Shown: in pieces, positions 1 through 11,923 of the stretch
How the letters are laid out: each line of letters opens with the position of its first letter
How positions within the stretch are numbered: position 1 is the stretch's first letter
From: Halorussus lipolyticus
GTDB taxonomy: Archaea > Halobacteriota > Halobacteria > Halobacteriales > Haladaptataceae
Reading direction: 5' to 3'
Length of the DNA: 64,000 nucleotides
Assembly: GCF_029338375.1 (NCBI RefSeq)
Contig: NZ_CP119804.1
Location: 2,438,955-2,502,954, forward strand
Program-made: the position numbers and the translations under genes
The notes under the pieces: generated by a model
The model's input: only the letters and a program-made list of their open reading frames with translations
Told to the model about the DNA's origin: nothing
The model's database searches: none

Positions 1-507
1 TTCGGGATGAACGGCCGGCGACTTCCTCGCGGGCATGGGTATCCCGTGCGGCTCCTCGTGCCGGGCCACTGGGGCGAAATCAACGTCAAGTGGATAGACG
101 AAATCGAAGTGCTGGCCGACGAGCAGAAGGGCTACTGGGAGAAGCGAGGGTGGCACGGGACCGGACCGGTGAACACCGTCGCCAAGCTTCACGCTGTGAA
201 TCGGCTGGACAGCGGGAGCGGCGAGCGAGTGCAGGTCGCTGGCCACGCCTACGCCGGGACCCGCGGAATCGAGCGAGTCGAGGTTTCGACCGACGGGGGC
301 GAGTCGTGGGACGAGGCCACCCTCTCGGAACCGCTCCCCGGCGACGACGTGTGGCGACAGTGGCGCTACGAGTGGGACGCCGAACCGGGCGAACACGAGG
401 TGGTCGTCCGCGCGACAGACGGGGAGGGCGACCTGCAACCGCGGGCGTTCTCCCAACCCTACCCGAGCGGCGCGACCGGGTGGGTCTCCCGGACCGTCGA
501 AGCATGA
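1..507 (+). CDS. Sulfite oxidase-type molybdopterin oxidoreductase, C-terminal part (cut by window edge)
   Basis: The reading frame is open from base 1, so the true start lies outside the window. The first ~35 visible residues match the end of the molybdopterin-binding domain, with an HGYPVRLLVPG stretch followed by VKW. The remaining ~110 residues form the immunoglobulin-like dimerisation domain of the sulfite oxidase family (ERVEVSTDGGESW, then WRYEWDAEPGEHEVVVRATD). Such enzymes oxidise or reduce small substrates with a mononuclear Mo cofactor; the substrate here cannot be told from the C-terminus. The missing N-terminus would hold the Mo-coordinating Cys and any Tat signal. The next gene follows 30 bases later on the same strand. 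Confidence 0.85.
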   Translation, partial: FGMNGRRLPRGHGYPVRLLVPGHWGEINVKWIDEIEVLADEQKGYWEKRGWHGTGPVNTVAKLHAVNRLDSGSGERVQVAGHAYAGTRGIERVEVSTDGGESWDEATLSEPLPGDDVWRQWRYEWDAEPGEHEVVVRATDGEGDLQPRAFSQPYPSGATGWVSRTVEA

Positions 508-537
508 TTTTTCCCGCGGGCGCGCGAGGTGTCGGAC

Positions 538-1539
538 ATGAACTTCGGAATTCTCAGCACCGCCAACATCGGCCGCGCGGCAGTCGCCCCCGCAATTCGA
601 GACACCGACCACGAACTGCTGGCAGTCTGCTCGCGGGACCGTGAGCGCGCCGAGGAGTTCGCCGACGAGTTCGGGATTCCGCGGGCCTACGGCTCCTACG
701 ACGAACTGCTCGCTGACGACGACTTGGACGCGGTGTACAACCCCCTGCCGAACGCGCTCCACGCCGAGTGGACGAAGCAAGCCGCCGACGCCGGCCTCGA
801 CGTCCTCTGCGAGAAACCTCTCGCGGTCGATGCCGACGCGGCCCGCGAAGTCGGCGACTACTGCGACGAGCAGGGAGTCACGCTGATGGAGGCGTTCATG
901 TACCGCTACCACCCCAGAACCGAGCGCGCCGCCGAAATCGTCCGCGACGAGTTGGGCGAGGTCCGGTCGGTGAGAGCCACCTTCCAGTTCCCGATGGACG
1001 ACCCGGACAACGTGCGCCTGAATCCGGACCTCGCGGGTGGGAGTCTGATGGACGTCGGCTGTTACGCGGTCAGCGCTGTGCGGCTTTTCTTGGGCGACCC
1101 CGACCGGGCCTACGCGACGACCCACGACGCGGGCGACTACGGCGTTGACACGAAACTCGCCGGCGTGCTGGAGTACGACGGTGACGGTCGGGCCGGAGCG
1201 GGCGCGACCGCCGAAATCTCCTGTGGATTCGAGACTTTGGACACCCAATCCTACCGCGTCGAGGCCGAAAACGGCTGGTTGGAGGCGAGCGAGGCGTTCG
1301 TCCCGCGGGGCGACGAGGGGGTCGAAATCGAGTACGAGGTCGATGGCCGCCGCGTCGTCGAATCGTTCGACCCGACCGACCAGTACCGACTGGAGGTCGA
1401 ACACTTCGCCGAGTGCGTCGCGTCGGGGGACGGTCCTCGGACCGACGCCGACGAGGCGGTCCGGAACATGGCGACCATCGACGCGCTCTACGAGAGCGCA
1501 GAGCGCGGGGACCCGGTTCCGGTCGATGGAGGTCGGTGA
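538..1539 (+). CDS. Gfo/Idh/MocA family NAD(P)-dependent oxidoreductase
   Basis: A 333-residue protein of the Gfo/Idh/MocA family. The N-terminal Rossmann fold opens with FGILSTANIG, and the signature EKP lies at residues 92-94, whose lysine is catalytic in the family. The C-terminal half is the alpha/beta substrate domain (GGSLMDVGCYAVSAVRLFLG). Closest by pattern are D-xylose/glucose dehydrogenase-like members, but the sugar substrate is not determined. A GTG at 529 is in frame, but the ATG at 538 is preferred because GAGGTG at 526-531 sits 6 bases before it as a ribosome binding site. The next gene starts 1 base after the stop, so the two are probably cotranscribed. Confidence 0.85.
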   Translation: MNFGILSTANIGRAAVAPAIRDTDHELLAVCSRDRERAEEFADEFGIPRAYGSYDELLADDDLDAVYNPLPNALHAEWTKQAADAGLDVLCEKPLAVDADAAREVGDYCDEQGVTLMEAFMYRYHPRTERAAEIVRDELGEVRSVRATFQFPMDDPDNVRLNPDLAGGSLMDVGCYAVSAVRLFLGDPDRAYATTHDAGDYGVDTKLAGVLEYDGDGRAGAGATAEISCGFETLDTQSYRVEAENGWLEASEAFVPRGDEGVEIEYEVDGRRVVESFDPTDQYRLEVEHFAECVASGDGPRTDADEAVRNMATIDALYESAERGDPVPVDGGR

Positions 1540-1540
1540 G

Positions 1541-2251
1541 ATGACTAAGCAGGCGCTTCGGGAGCGAATCTGGGACCTCCTCGAAGACGAGGGCATCGCG
1601 CGCTTTCCGTTTCCTCCTCACGACCGCATCCCGAACTTCGCAGGGGCCGAGGACGCCGCCGACCGCTTGGCCGAGACCGAGGCGTGGCAGAGCGCCGAGG
1701 CCATCAAGGCCAACCCCGACGCTCCGCAGTTGCCGGTTCGGCGGCGCGCGCTCCGGGAAGGCAAGACTGTCTACATGGCGGTGCCCCGACTCCGGGACGA
1801 GAAGCCCTTCTACGAACTCGACCCCGCGGAGATTTCTGCGGACGAGTACGACAGCGCCCCGACCATCTCGCACGTCGAGGAGTACGCCCGGCAGGTCGGT
1901 CCCGAGGACGTGGCGTCGCTCGGCCTCGTGGTCTCGGGGAGCGTCGCGGTCACGAGCGCAGGGGCGAGAGTCGGCAAGGGCGAAGGGTACAGTGACCTCG
2001 AATACGCGGTCCTCCGGGAGTTGGGACTGGTGGACGACGAGACGCCAGTTTCGACGACAGTCCACGACTCGCAGGTCGTCGAGGAAGCGGTCGCAGTCGA
2101 GGCCCACGACGTGCCGATGGATTTGGTGGTGACGCCGACCGAGACGATTCGGACCGCAACCGAGTTCGAGCGACCACCGGGCGTGTTCTGGGACGCACTG
2201 GACGACGAGCGAATCACCGAGATTCCGGTGTTAGAAACGCACCAACCCTGA
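1541..2251 (+). CDS. 5-formyltetrahydrofolate cyclo-ligase family protein (MTHFSD-like)
   Basis: A 236-residue protein. Residues 145-155 ([11 protein letters not shown]) match the conserved glycine-rich motif of the 5-formyl-THF cyclo-ligase fold. The N-terminus ([20 protein letters not shown]) resembles the MTHFSD branch rather than bacterial YgfA. By family it would convert 5-formyl-THF to 5,10-methenyl-THF with ATP, or act on a related folate; that activity is inferred. The start is the ATG at 1541, preceded by GGAGGT at 1528-1533, inside the end of the upstream oxidoreductase gene. It starts 1 base after that gene and is probably cotranscribed with it. Confidence 0.8.
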   Translation: MTKQALRERIWDLLEDEGIARFPFPPHDRIPNFAGAEDAADRLAETEAWQSAEAIKANPDAPQLPVRRRALREGKTVYMAVPRLRDEKPFYELDPAEISADEYDSAPTISHVEEYARQVGPEDVASLGLVVSGSVAVTSAGARVGKGEGYSDLEYAVLRELGLVDDETPVSTTVHDSQVVEEAVAVEAHDVPMDLVVTPTETIRTATEFERPPGVFWDALDDERITEIPVLETHQP

Positions 2252-2265
2252 GACGCGAGCGAGCC

Positions 2266-4248
2266 TCAGAGCTGAGTCGTGTTCAGCGTCCCGTCGTCGG
2301 CCACCGTGACCTCGTACTCGGTGCCGTTCGGACTCGTCAGGACGACGCCCTTTCCGGCCGGGTTGGGCCGATTCGCCATCGTCCGAGCGCCCGACGCGGA
2401 ACCTATCGACCACGCACTTCCGTCCGCGGGAGCCATGTTCCCGACCCAGAGGTTGTTGCTCCCGGCGTCGGAGAACGACGCACTCGCGCTCTGGCCTCGG
2501 ATAGACACTAGATTTCCGACCGCGAGGACGTTGTCTGTCCGCACGTCCAACTCGGGGACGCCGCCATTCCCCCGGTCGTTCTCGGCGAGCGCGTTTCCGG
2601 TGACGAGCGCACCGCGGTCACCGGACGAACCGCCCTGATTGACGACGATGCCCTGCTTTCCACACCACCGGACCTGATTCTGCGCGACCGTGGCGGAGCC
2701 TAACTGGTTCTGGACGCGGACGCCGATTCCCTGCGCGCCCTGAACGATGTTTCCGACGACGTTGTGATTCGCGTATCCCGTCGTCCGAATCCCGTCCTCG
2801 TGAGTCGTTCCGGGCGAACCGACATCCGCGACGAGGTTGTTCACGATATTCACGTTGTTACCCTTCGTGACCCGGATGCCCCCGTAGCTGTATCCGAGCA
2901 GTACGTTGTTGCTGATGTTCACCCACGAGTCCTCGCTCTTGACCGCGCTCTTGATACCGGCGTGGTCACTGTTCTGCCCGTCGCCGACGTTACCCACGAC
3001 CGAGATTGCTTTTATATCCATTCGCGTGTTCGCCAACTGAGCGAGTTTGCGATGCTGTCCTGTGGCCAAGTTCCCGAGGATGCTGAAATAGCCGCGTTCG
3101 CTCCGCTGTTTCGACCCCTCGAATCCGACGAAGCTTCCCTCCGCGTTCCGCGACGCCTGGTCGTTGCGACCGAAGTTGTCCACCACGCTCACGTTCTTGG
3201 CGACGTAGGAGGTGCCGCCGGGATGGGTCACGTTGAGCGCGATGCTGTGTCCGAACCCGTCTGTGAGGACGTTCTCCCGGACGGAAATGTCCGTGCCAGC
3301 GACCTGAATCCCGTGGTTACCGATGTCGTCGGTGAGATTATCCACGATTTCCACGTTCGTCGCTCCCTTCCTGACGGTGAACCCGCTTCCGCCAGAGTCG
3401 TGTTCGCTGTAGGGGTGGGTCCGGGTCACGACGTTGTCGCGGAAGGTGACGTGAGAAGCTTTGTTGTCCGCGACGAACCCATGGAGGCGCTTGGCCGAGT
3501 CCGACATGTTGTTGGTGTTGCCGTGGAAGCCGATACCTTCGACGTGGACGTGTTCGGCGGAAGCGTTGTGGCCGACGCGGATTCCGCCCACGTCGCTTCC
3601 GTCGGCAGGTTTGATGAGCGGCTGACCGTCCCGAGCGAACGGGGTTTCGGCGATGACCGTCACGCGACTGGTATCGATGTCGAGCCACCCGCTCGGGCGA
3701 TACGGCTCGTCCGGTTGAGCGATACGGACAGTCTCGCCCGCCGAGAGACCGGCGAAGGCAGATTCGAGTTCCGACGTGTCGGTGACGAAGGTATCAGCTA
3801 CACCCGTCTGCGAATCGGTTTTCAACTCACCAGTGCCGAGCGAATCGAACTTCGCCTTCGGTTGCCGGTTCACCGGCGACGAACTCTGGGCGTTCGCGTC
3901 CAGTGTCTGAACCAGCAGAGACGGCTTGCTCGGCTGGGACTTGTCGGCGTTGACCACGAACTGAACGGCGTTCTGATTGGCCGAGTCCATCACCAAGAAG
4001 ACGTAGTTCATCCCCTTCGAGTCGGCGAGCGAGAGACCCGACCGGGCATCGGCGAACACGTCGTAGGCCTTCGCGCCGTCCTTGAGTACCGCGTGCCCCG
4101 CGGTGATGTCGAACGTGGCGTTCGCCCAGTCGGGCGTCACTTCGAGGCCACGCTCGACGTAATCGGTACTGTTGTCTCGCGCGCGCCACATGGCGAGGTT
4201 GGTTTCGCTCAGTGCGTCGTCAGTCTGGAACAGGACTTTATCAGCCAT
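2266..4248 (-). CDS. Right-handed parallel beta-helix protein with tail-fibre-like N-terminus
   Basis: A 660-residue protein with two parts. Residues ~1-150 are a non-repetitive domain (NATFDITAGHAVLKDGAKAY, then NYVFLVMDSANQNAVQFVVN) resembling the base modules of phage tail-fibre proteins. Residues ~165-620 contain many short strands of the form VVGN, ISNNVL and IVNNLV, spaced about 22-25 residues apart, typical of pectate-lyase-like parallel beta-helices. No signal peptide is visible. It starts 2 bases after the stop of the lipoprotein gene at 4251-4670, so they form an operon. Possible roles are carbohydrate binding or cleavage, or an adhesin or tail-spike-like part. Both neighbours are ordinary chromosomal genes. 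The function is not assigned. Confidence 0.75.
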   Translation of the reverse strand: MADKVLFQTDDALSETNLAMWRARDNSTDYVERGLEVTPDWANATFDITAGHAVLKDGAKAYDVFADARSGLSLADSKGMNYVFLVMDSANQNAVQFVVNADKSQPSKPSLLVQTLDANAQSSSPVNRQPKAKFDSLGTGELKTDSQTGVADTFVTDTSELESAFAGLSAGETVRIAQPDEPYRPSGWLDIDTSRVTVIAETPFARDGQPLIKPADGSDVGGIRVGHNASAEHVHVEGIGFHGNTNNMSDSAKRLHGFVADNKASHVTFRDNVVTRTHPYSEHDSGGSGFTVRKGATNVEIVDNLTDDIGNHGIQVAGTDISVRENVLTDGFGHSIALNVTHPGGTSYVAKNVSVVDNFGRNDQASRNAEGSFVGFEGSKQRSERGYFSILGNLATGQHRKLAQLANTRMDIKAISVVGNVGDGQNSDHAGIKSAVKSEDSWVNISNNVLLGYSYGGIRVTKGNNVNIVNNLVADVGSPGTTHEDGIRTTGYANHNVVGNIVQGAQGIGVRVQNQLGSATVAQNQVRWCGKQGIVVNQGGSSGDRGALVTGNALAENDRGNGGVPELDVRTDNVLAVGNLVSIRGQSASASFSDAGSNNLWVGNMAPADGSAWSIGSASGARTMANRPNPAGKGVVLTSPNGTEYEVTVADDGTLNTTQL

Positions 4249-4250
4249 CG

Positions 4251-4670
4251 TTAGTTCACGTCCGTTTCGTTACCGACCCGAACGTCTGAACCCACATCGA
4301 CTTCGGGGTCGGATGTGGTCGTCGTCGTTGTCGGCGTCTCGGACCCACCACCGTTCGAGCCACCGCCGCCATTTCCGGGGTTGCTCGGCGACGATTCCGT
4401 CGGCGTGGTCGAGGTAGCCGTCGTCGTCGGCGATGCGTCTGGTGTCTCCGGGTCCTCCTCGTCGGTGGTCCCGCCGACCGTCGCGGTTCCGACGGTCGTC
4501 GTCGTCGTTCGGACCGGTGTGGTCGTCCCGACAGTCGTAGTCGTCGTCTCGGACGGTCCTCGTGTTTCGGTCGGTCCTCCCGTTTCGAGGTCGAGGTCAC
4601 CGCCACACCCCGCAAGACCTGTGAGACCAGCGACAGAAAGACTTTGAAGCAACGACCGTCGGTCAAGCAT
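4251..4670 (-). CDS. Thr-rich Tat-exported lipoprotein
   Basis: A 139-residue protein starting MLDRRSLLQSLSVAG, a twin-arginine signal (RR at residues 4-5), followed by the lipobox LAGC at 19-22. It is therefore predicted to be exported folded and lipid-anchored at Cys22. The mature part is almost entirely low complexity: Thr, Ser, Pro and Gly stretches in runs of up to six T, with acidic patches. In haloarchaea this composition is typical of an O-glycosylated surface stalk or linker. It has no enzymatic domain. It is the first gene of a two-gene operon with the beta-helix protein and could anchor it or a partner at the surface, which is inference. Confidence 0.75.
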   Translation of the reverse strand: MLDRRSLLQSLSVAGLTGLAGCGGDLDLETGGPTETRGPSETTTTTVGTTTPVRTTTTTVGTATVGGTTDEEDPETPDASPTTTATSTTPTESSPSNPGNGGGGSNGGGSETPTTTTTTSDPEVDVGSDVRVGNETDVN

Positions 4671-4690
4671 ATCTTTCGATTCTGCGGGAC

Positions 4691-4700
4691 ATATATTAAA
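4691..4700 (-). promoter_or_regulatory. TATA box of the lipoprotein/beta-helix operon
   Basis: On the minus strand TTTAATATAT is centred about 26 bases upstream of the ATG at 4670. This is the spacing expected for a leaderless archaeal transcript. The surrounding 4680-4760 stretch is markedly AT-rich compared with neighbouring genes. Confidence 0.6.
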
Positions 4701-4867
4701 TCATACGCAAAAAAGACAAGATTTGGCCCTGATAATAATCAGTGATTTTACCTAATTAGTTATTCGTCGATGGTCCGTATCGAGCGCACTCGACAGGGTT
4801 TTCAGATAGAATATACGGACATTGCCACTTACAGTGAGACGATGCTCACCAGTTGAATACGGAACAA

Positions 4868-4943
4868 AGCCAAGGGCCGGATTTGAACCGGCGGTAGGCG
4901 GCTCTGCAGGCCGCTGCGTTCGGCCGGACTCTGCCACCTTGGC
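4868..4943 (-). tRNA. tRNA-Cys (GCA)
   Basis: The minus strand folds into a cloverleaf with acceptor stem GCCAAGG/CCTTGGC and anticodon stem GCGGC/GCCGC closing the loop CTGCAGA, giving anticodon GCA. The T arm is CCGGTTCAAATCCGG. The discriminator base is U and CCA is not encoded. It is the distal tRNA of the rRNA locus, as in many haloarchaea. A TATA box at 4971-4980 suggests it is also transcribed independently. Confidence 0.93.
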
Positions 4944-4970
4944 GCTATCTTCTGGTATATGCTCGTCGCG

Positions 4971-4980
4971 CTTAAATATA
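4971..4980 (-). promoter_or_regulatory. TATA box of tRNA-Cys
   Basis: TATATTTAAG on the minus strand lies about 30 bases upstream of the tRNA-Cys 5' end at 4943. It sits between the 5S terminator hairpin and the tRNA, so the tRNA can be made without read-through from the rRNA operon. Confidence 0.65.
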
Positions 4981-5029
4981 GCGGTCTACGGCGGTTATCG
5001 CCGTCAGATGGTGCTGGTCGTTCGAAATG

Positions 5030-5064
5030 AAAAAACCCCCACACAGCATCGTGCTGTGTGAGGG
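5030..5064 (-). terminator. Hairpin plus T-run after 5S rRNA
   Basis: Read on the minus strand, CCCTCACACAGCA pairs with TGCTGTGTGGGGG around a 3-base CGA loop, followed at once by TTTTTT. This resembles an intrinsic terminator. It lies 11 bases past the 5S gene and before the tRNA-Cys promoter, so it probably ends or attenuates the rRNA transcript. Confidence 0.7.
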
Positions 5065-5074
5065 TTGTATGAAT

Positions 5075-5196
5075 GGAGGCGGCGAATCGGGGTTCCCAGA
5101 GGCTCGCGCACTCCAGTACTAACCGAAACGCAGGCAGGCTTAACTTCCGTGTTCGGGATGGGTACGGGTGTCACCCTGCCGCTCTGGCCGCCTTAA
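5075..5196 (-). rRNA. rrf: 5S ribosomal RNA
   Basis: About 122 bases on the minus strand, beginning TTAAGGCGGCC and ending GCCGCCTCC, which pair as helix I. The interior contains the archaeal 5S core CCCGAACACGGAAGTTAAGC. It is the third rRNA of the operon, about 136 bases beyond the 23S end. The ends are estimated from the terminal helix. Confidence 0.92.
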
Positions 5197-5250
5197 CGCC
5201 GACTCGCGGAATCGAACCGCGATGGTATGCCAGTGTCGGTGGTTCGACTA

Positions 5251-5330
5251 CGACCGTAATGTACGTGCAATCCAGTTTGCGCCTGGACCCGAACGCCGTG
5301 TTCGAGTCAGTGCGAGAGTTGCAACACCTG
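5251..5330 (-). other. 3' half of the 23S rRNA processing stem
   Basis: GTACGTGCAATCCAG at 5261-5275 is the inverted copy of CTGGATTGCACGTAC at 8309-8323. The pairing continues on both sides: CGACCGTA with TACGGTCG, and GTGTTGCAACTCTCGCAC with a partner near 8265. Together they form a long stem enclosing the 23S rRNA, the substrate for archaeal splicing endonuclease at a bulge-helix-bulge. Confidence 0.75.
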
Positions 5331-5332
5331 AT

Positions 5333-8243
<2,911 letters not shown>

Positions 8244-8264
8244 GCTGTTGGTTATCGTGTGTTG

Positions 8265-8335
8265 CATCGCACTTGACCCGGAACACTGCATTCGGATCCA
8301 GTGGACGCCTGGATTGCACGTACATACGGTCGTCA
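8265..8335 (-). other. 5' half of the 23S rRNA processing stem
   Basis: This spacer segment upstream of the 23S contains CTGGATTGCACGTAC (8309-8323), complementary to 5261-5275. The helix is interrupted by small bulges, as expected for the bulge-helix-bulge motif cut by the tRNA splicing endonuclease during archaeal rRNA maturation. Confidence 0.75.
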
Positions 8336-8477
8336 TCATCACGTCCCATAGGTGATACGGGAGCGTGCATCGAACCCTTCCTACTCGCGCTTTCACGGAG
8401 TAGTGCATCGGTTAGTGTGGATTGAATCGTTGCGCCGTCTCCCACTTAAGGGACACGGTTTGATTCAACCCACGGCA

Positions 8478-8549
8478 TGGACCCACTGGGATTTGAACCC
8501 AGGGCATCCTCCTTGCAAAGGAGGCACTCTACCACTGAGCTATGGGCCC
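8478..8549 (-). tRNA. tRNA-Ala (TGC)
   Basis: A 72-base cloverleaf on the minus strand in the 16S-23S spacer. The acceptor stem is GGGCCCA/TGGGTCC. The anticodon stem CCTCC/GGAGG closes a TTTGCAA loop, giving anticodon TGC. The T arm is CTGGGTTCAAATCCCAG. CCA is not encoded. A spacer tRNA-Ala is the usual arrangement in Euryarchaeota. Confidence 0.95.
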
Positions 8550-8575
8550 ACCTCCCCAGAACAGGGAGGGTTAAA

Positions 8576-8621
8576 TTAGCCCTGGCAGTTCAAAGGTGCC
8601 CGACCAGCAAAGTGGTCGAGG
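8576..8621 (-). other. 3' half of the 16S rRNA processing stem
   Basis: The + strand reads TTAGCCCTGGCAGTT from 8576, and the same word reads on the minus strand near 10288-10302. The two are therefore inverted repeats on either side of the 16S gene. The pairing extends through CCCGACCAGCAAAGTGGT with mismatches, forming the 16S precursor stem. Confidence 0.75.
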
Positions 8622-8699
8622 TCGTCGAGGAACCCTCGTGTGTCTGTCGTGATGACAGACGGTGGTGGGCCAGGTCGTGTCGACCTGGTCCCGTGTGTT

Positions 8700-10171
<1,472 letters not shown>

Positions 10172-10257
10172 GGTTGCCGAGCACAAGGCTCGGTGGGTTT
10201 CTGGCGGAGACACGCTATCGTGTCAATGTATGGTATGGTCCGTCAGTTCGACGACCC

Positions 10258-10304
10258 CTAACCACTTCGTTGGCCGGGTGTCACCGAACTGCCAGGGCTA
10301 ACAT
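10258..10304 (-). other. 5' half of the 16S rRNA processing stem
   Basis: This stretch is complementary to 8576-8621 across the 16S gene and lies 87 bases before the mature 5' end. Bulges on both strands make a bulge-helix-bulge cut site plausible. Confidence 0.7.
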
Positions 10305-10488
10305 CAGATCCCATCGTGTACGGCGGACCGCAGGGGTGGAATCCTCATTTCCTTCGGACCTGAACGTTGTCTTCGATGGGTCATAAACCCATCGAAGTTC
10401 GTTCGCAGTCCGAGACTGCGTGACGGGTTGAACGCCACGCGAATCGCGTCGAGTCTTTCTCTGCGTTATGGTTCAAGGAACCCATACT

Positions 10489-10506
10489 ACTTAAGGGCAC
10501 CGAACC
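10489..10506 (-). promoter_or_regulatory. rRNA operon promoter P4 (closest to 16S)
   Basis: Minus-strand GGTGCCCTTAAGTAG contains a CTTAAG TATA element after a GCCC BRE-like stretch. It is the fourth of a series of like promoters with the same core. It is flanked by partly inverted TTCGGTGCCC and GGGTTCCTTGAACC sequences. Confidence 0.8.
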
Positions 10507-10570
10507 GCGTTCGTCCTTCGGTGGGAAGACCCCCGAAGGCTCGTCACATCCAATCCAAGTACCCCATCAC

Positions 10571-10588
10571 ACTTAAGGGCATCGGATT
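10571..10588 (-). promoter_or_regulatory. rRNA operon promoter P3
   Basis: Minus-strand CCGATGCCCTTAAGTGTG is the second-closest copy of the repeated rRNA promoter core. The whole unit is bracketed by CCAATCC and GGATTGG, making a palindromic frame about 40 bases long. Confidence 0.8.
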
Positions 10589-10651
10589 GGAAGCGTTTCG
10601 CACCTCGCAAATCGCACGAGGGCGCTCACGCCCAAACCGAGTACCCCAGTA

Positions 10652-10669
10652 CATTTAAGGGCAACGGAT
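10652..10669 (-). promoter_or_regulatory. rRNA operon promoter P2
   Basis: Minus-strand CCGTTGCCCTTAAATGTAC repeats the P3 core with ATT-type TATA variation. Its flanks (CCCAATCC on one side, GGTTTGGG on the other) again form an imperfect inverted frame. Confidence 0.8.
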
Positions 10670-10783
10670 TGGGATTTGTTTCGAGAAACGGCCAAGACGC
10701 CTTAAAAAGGCGTCGATTCTCGCCGTTTCTCGGAGGCCCAAACCACCGGACCTCGTTCGCATTCAAACGAATGGCCGGGTTAC

Positions 10784-10800
10784 ACTTAAGGCCGTCGAAT
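10784..10800 (-). promoter_or_regulatory. rRNA operon promoter P1 (most distal)
   Basis: Minus-strand ATTCGACGGCCTTAAGTG matches the haloarchaeal rRNA promoter core. The flanks CGCATTCG and CGTTTGAATGCG repeat the inverted arrangement of P2-P4. Transcripts from here cross about 610 bases of leader before the 16S gene. Confidence 0.8.
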
Positions 10801-11120
10801 GCGAATCTCTTAGAGGTGTAGTGACGTGCCAATCACGTCACGCGGTTTCAGGGTATCGACAGAGTAACGTTGTTACTAGTTGGAATCCTGAGACGAGTAA
10901 TCAGTACGTAGTTCTGTGGTCGAGCCAGCGTGTGAAATGTAGCGCGGGAGGAGAACGGGCCGGTCATTCTGCGCATCGTGCGCGTCGTCGCGGCGGGTGG
11001 TGCCCGCGCAAGTGTATCTACAGGGACCGTCCCAATAATCCCATCTATCTCGCTCGCGCACGCGAAGAACACTATATGATCGAAGCGGCGAAAATGGATG
11101 AAAAGTAGTTCCCGGACGGG
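10801..11120. other. Intergenic region upstream of the rRNA promoters
   Basis: About 320 bases separate the most distal rRNA promoter from the MC1 gene. I see no credible coding region. It carries GC-rich short repeats (CGCGTCGTCGCGGCGGG) at 10980-11000 and the MC1 3' end. Open frames here have poor haloarchaeal composition. Confidence 0.6.
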
Positions 11121-11429
11121 CTACTCATCGAGGTGTTCGATGCCCTGCTTCGAGACGTTGGCCTCGGTGATCTCGTCCGGCATCCAGTCGGGTTTGTCGT
11201 CGGGGGCAGATTCGTGCCATGCCCAGCCTTCATAAATGTGTACTTTGTCGGTGCCTTTCTCTCGAAGTCGAATCTCGGTTCGGTTGGCCGCGTCTTCCGA
11301 CGACGCCGGGTCGAGGCGTCGGGCCGCTTTCAGTGCGGCCTGCCGAGGAGTGTTCCCCGAGAAGACACTACTCTCGTCACCGTCGGTTCCTCGGAGCGCA
11401 AAATTCCGCTTACCGTCTTCACGTACCAT
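11121..11429 (-). CDS. Non-histone chromosomal protein MC1
   Basis: A 102-residue MC1 protein. It shows the family pattern: RNFALR at the start, VFSGNTPRQAALKAARRL, then EIRLREKGTDKVHIYEGW and PDWMPDEITEANVSKQG. MC1 binds and bends DNA without sequence preference and helps compact the chromosome in Methanosarcina and haloarchaea. The ATG at 11429 is chosen because it matches the usual MVREDGKRN start and has GGAGG 8 bases before it. An in-frame ATG at 11444 would add five residues and would suit a leaderless transcript from the TATA box at 11466-11474. It has an acidic surface, unlike the basic methanogen form. Confidence 0.88.
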   Translation of the reverse strand: MVREDGKRNFALRGTDGDESSVFSGNTPRQAALKAARRLDPASSEDAANRTEIRLREKGTDKVHIYEGWAWHESAPDDKPDWMPDEITEANVSKQGIEHLDE

Positions 11430-11465
11430 GGTTTTCTCCTCCATGCCAACCCAGCACAGGACCAA

Positions 11466-11474
11466 CTATAAATA
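11466..11474 (-). promoter_or_regulatory. TATA box of the MC1 gene
   Basis: The minus strand reads ATATATTTATAGTTGG just upstream of MC1. The TATA centre is ~26 bases from the ATG at 11444 and ~41 from the ATG at 11429, so both start choices remain open. Confidence 0.6.
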
Positions 11475-11638
11475 TATCGCCGATATGAGCCATTTTCAGC
11501 GGAACTTTTATATATGGCGTTCGCGCCGTCCGGCGATTTGCCCCGGAAACGCGCACACCGTGAGCCGGACCACGAGACGTAAGTCAGGGGCGTTCGTAGA
11601 CTGAAGCGAATGGGAACGGGGTCGGTCGGTAGAAAACA

Positions 11639-11650
11639 CTTAAGTATAAT
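11639..11650 (+). promoter_or_regulatory. TATA box of the 65-residue AbrB-like gene
   Basis: CTTAAGTATAAT is centred about 36 bases before the ATG at 11681. It would give a short leader of roughly 10 bases. Confidence 0.6.
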
Positions 11651-11680
11651 CTGGGGCGAACTTACGAATACGATACCGCG

Positions 11681-11878
11681 ATGGTACGGAAAAAGAAGCT
11701 CAGCCCTAGTGGCGCAAAAGGCGAGGACGGCGAGTATCACAACGTCCACATCAACTTGCACGAGGACGAACTCGCCGTCGCCGGCATGGACATCGGCGAC
11801 GAGGTGTTCGTGCGCGTCAGGGAAGACAAAATCATCATCCAGAAGGCCGACAAAGACGAGGTCGAACACGAGTTCTAA
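11681..11878 (+). CDS. Small conserved protein with AbrB/SpoVT-like swapped-hairpin pattern
   Basis: A 65-residue protein. After a basic N-terminus (MVRKKKLSPSG), residues ~25-58 show the pattern of the AbrB/MazE swapped-hairpin fold: a strand (VHINL), a turn (ELAVAGMDIGDEV) and two strands (VFVRVRED, KIIIQKA). Members usually bind DNA as dimers or serve as antitoxins. No toxin gene is adjacent. It sits 45 bases upstream of pyrD on the same strand and could be cotranscribed. The fold assignment rests on pattern only, and a DNA-binding role is inferred. Confidence 0.65.
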   Translation: MVRKKKLSPSGAKGEDGEYHNVHINLHEDELAVAGMDIGDEVFVRVREDKIIIQKADKDEVEHEF

Positions 11879-11923
11879 GTCGGAACGAGGCCTTTTTGCC
11901 ACCGGAGGCGGGGTAGTCCTACA

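Noticed and set aside
4868..4943. tRNA-Cys as an integration site for the beta-helix/lipoprotein pair
   Set aside because: I looked for a second copy of the tRNA 3' end near 2252-2266 and found none; no integrase is present.
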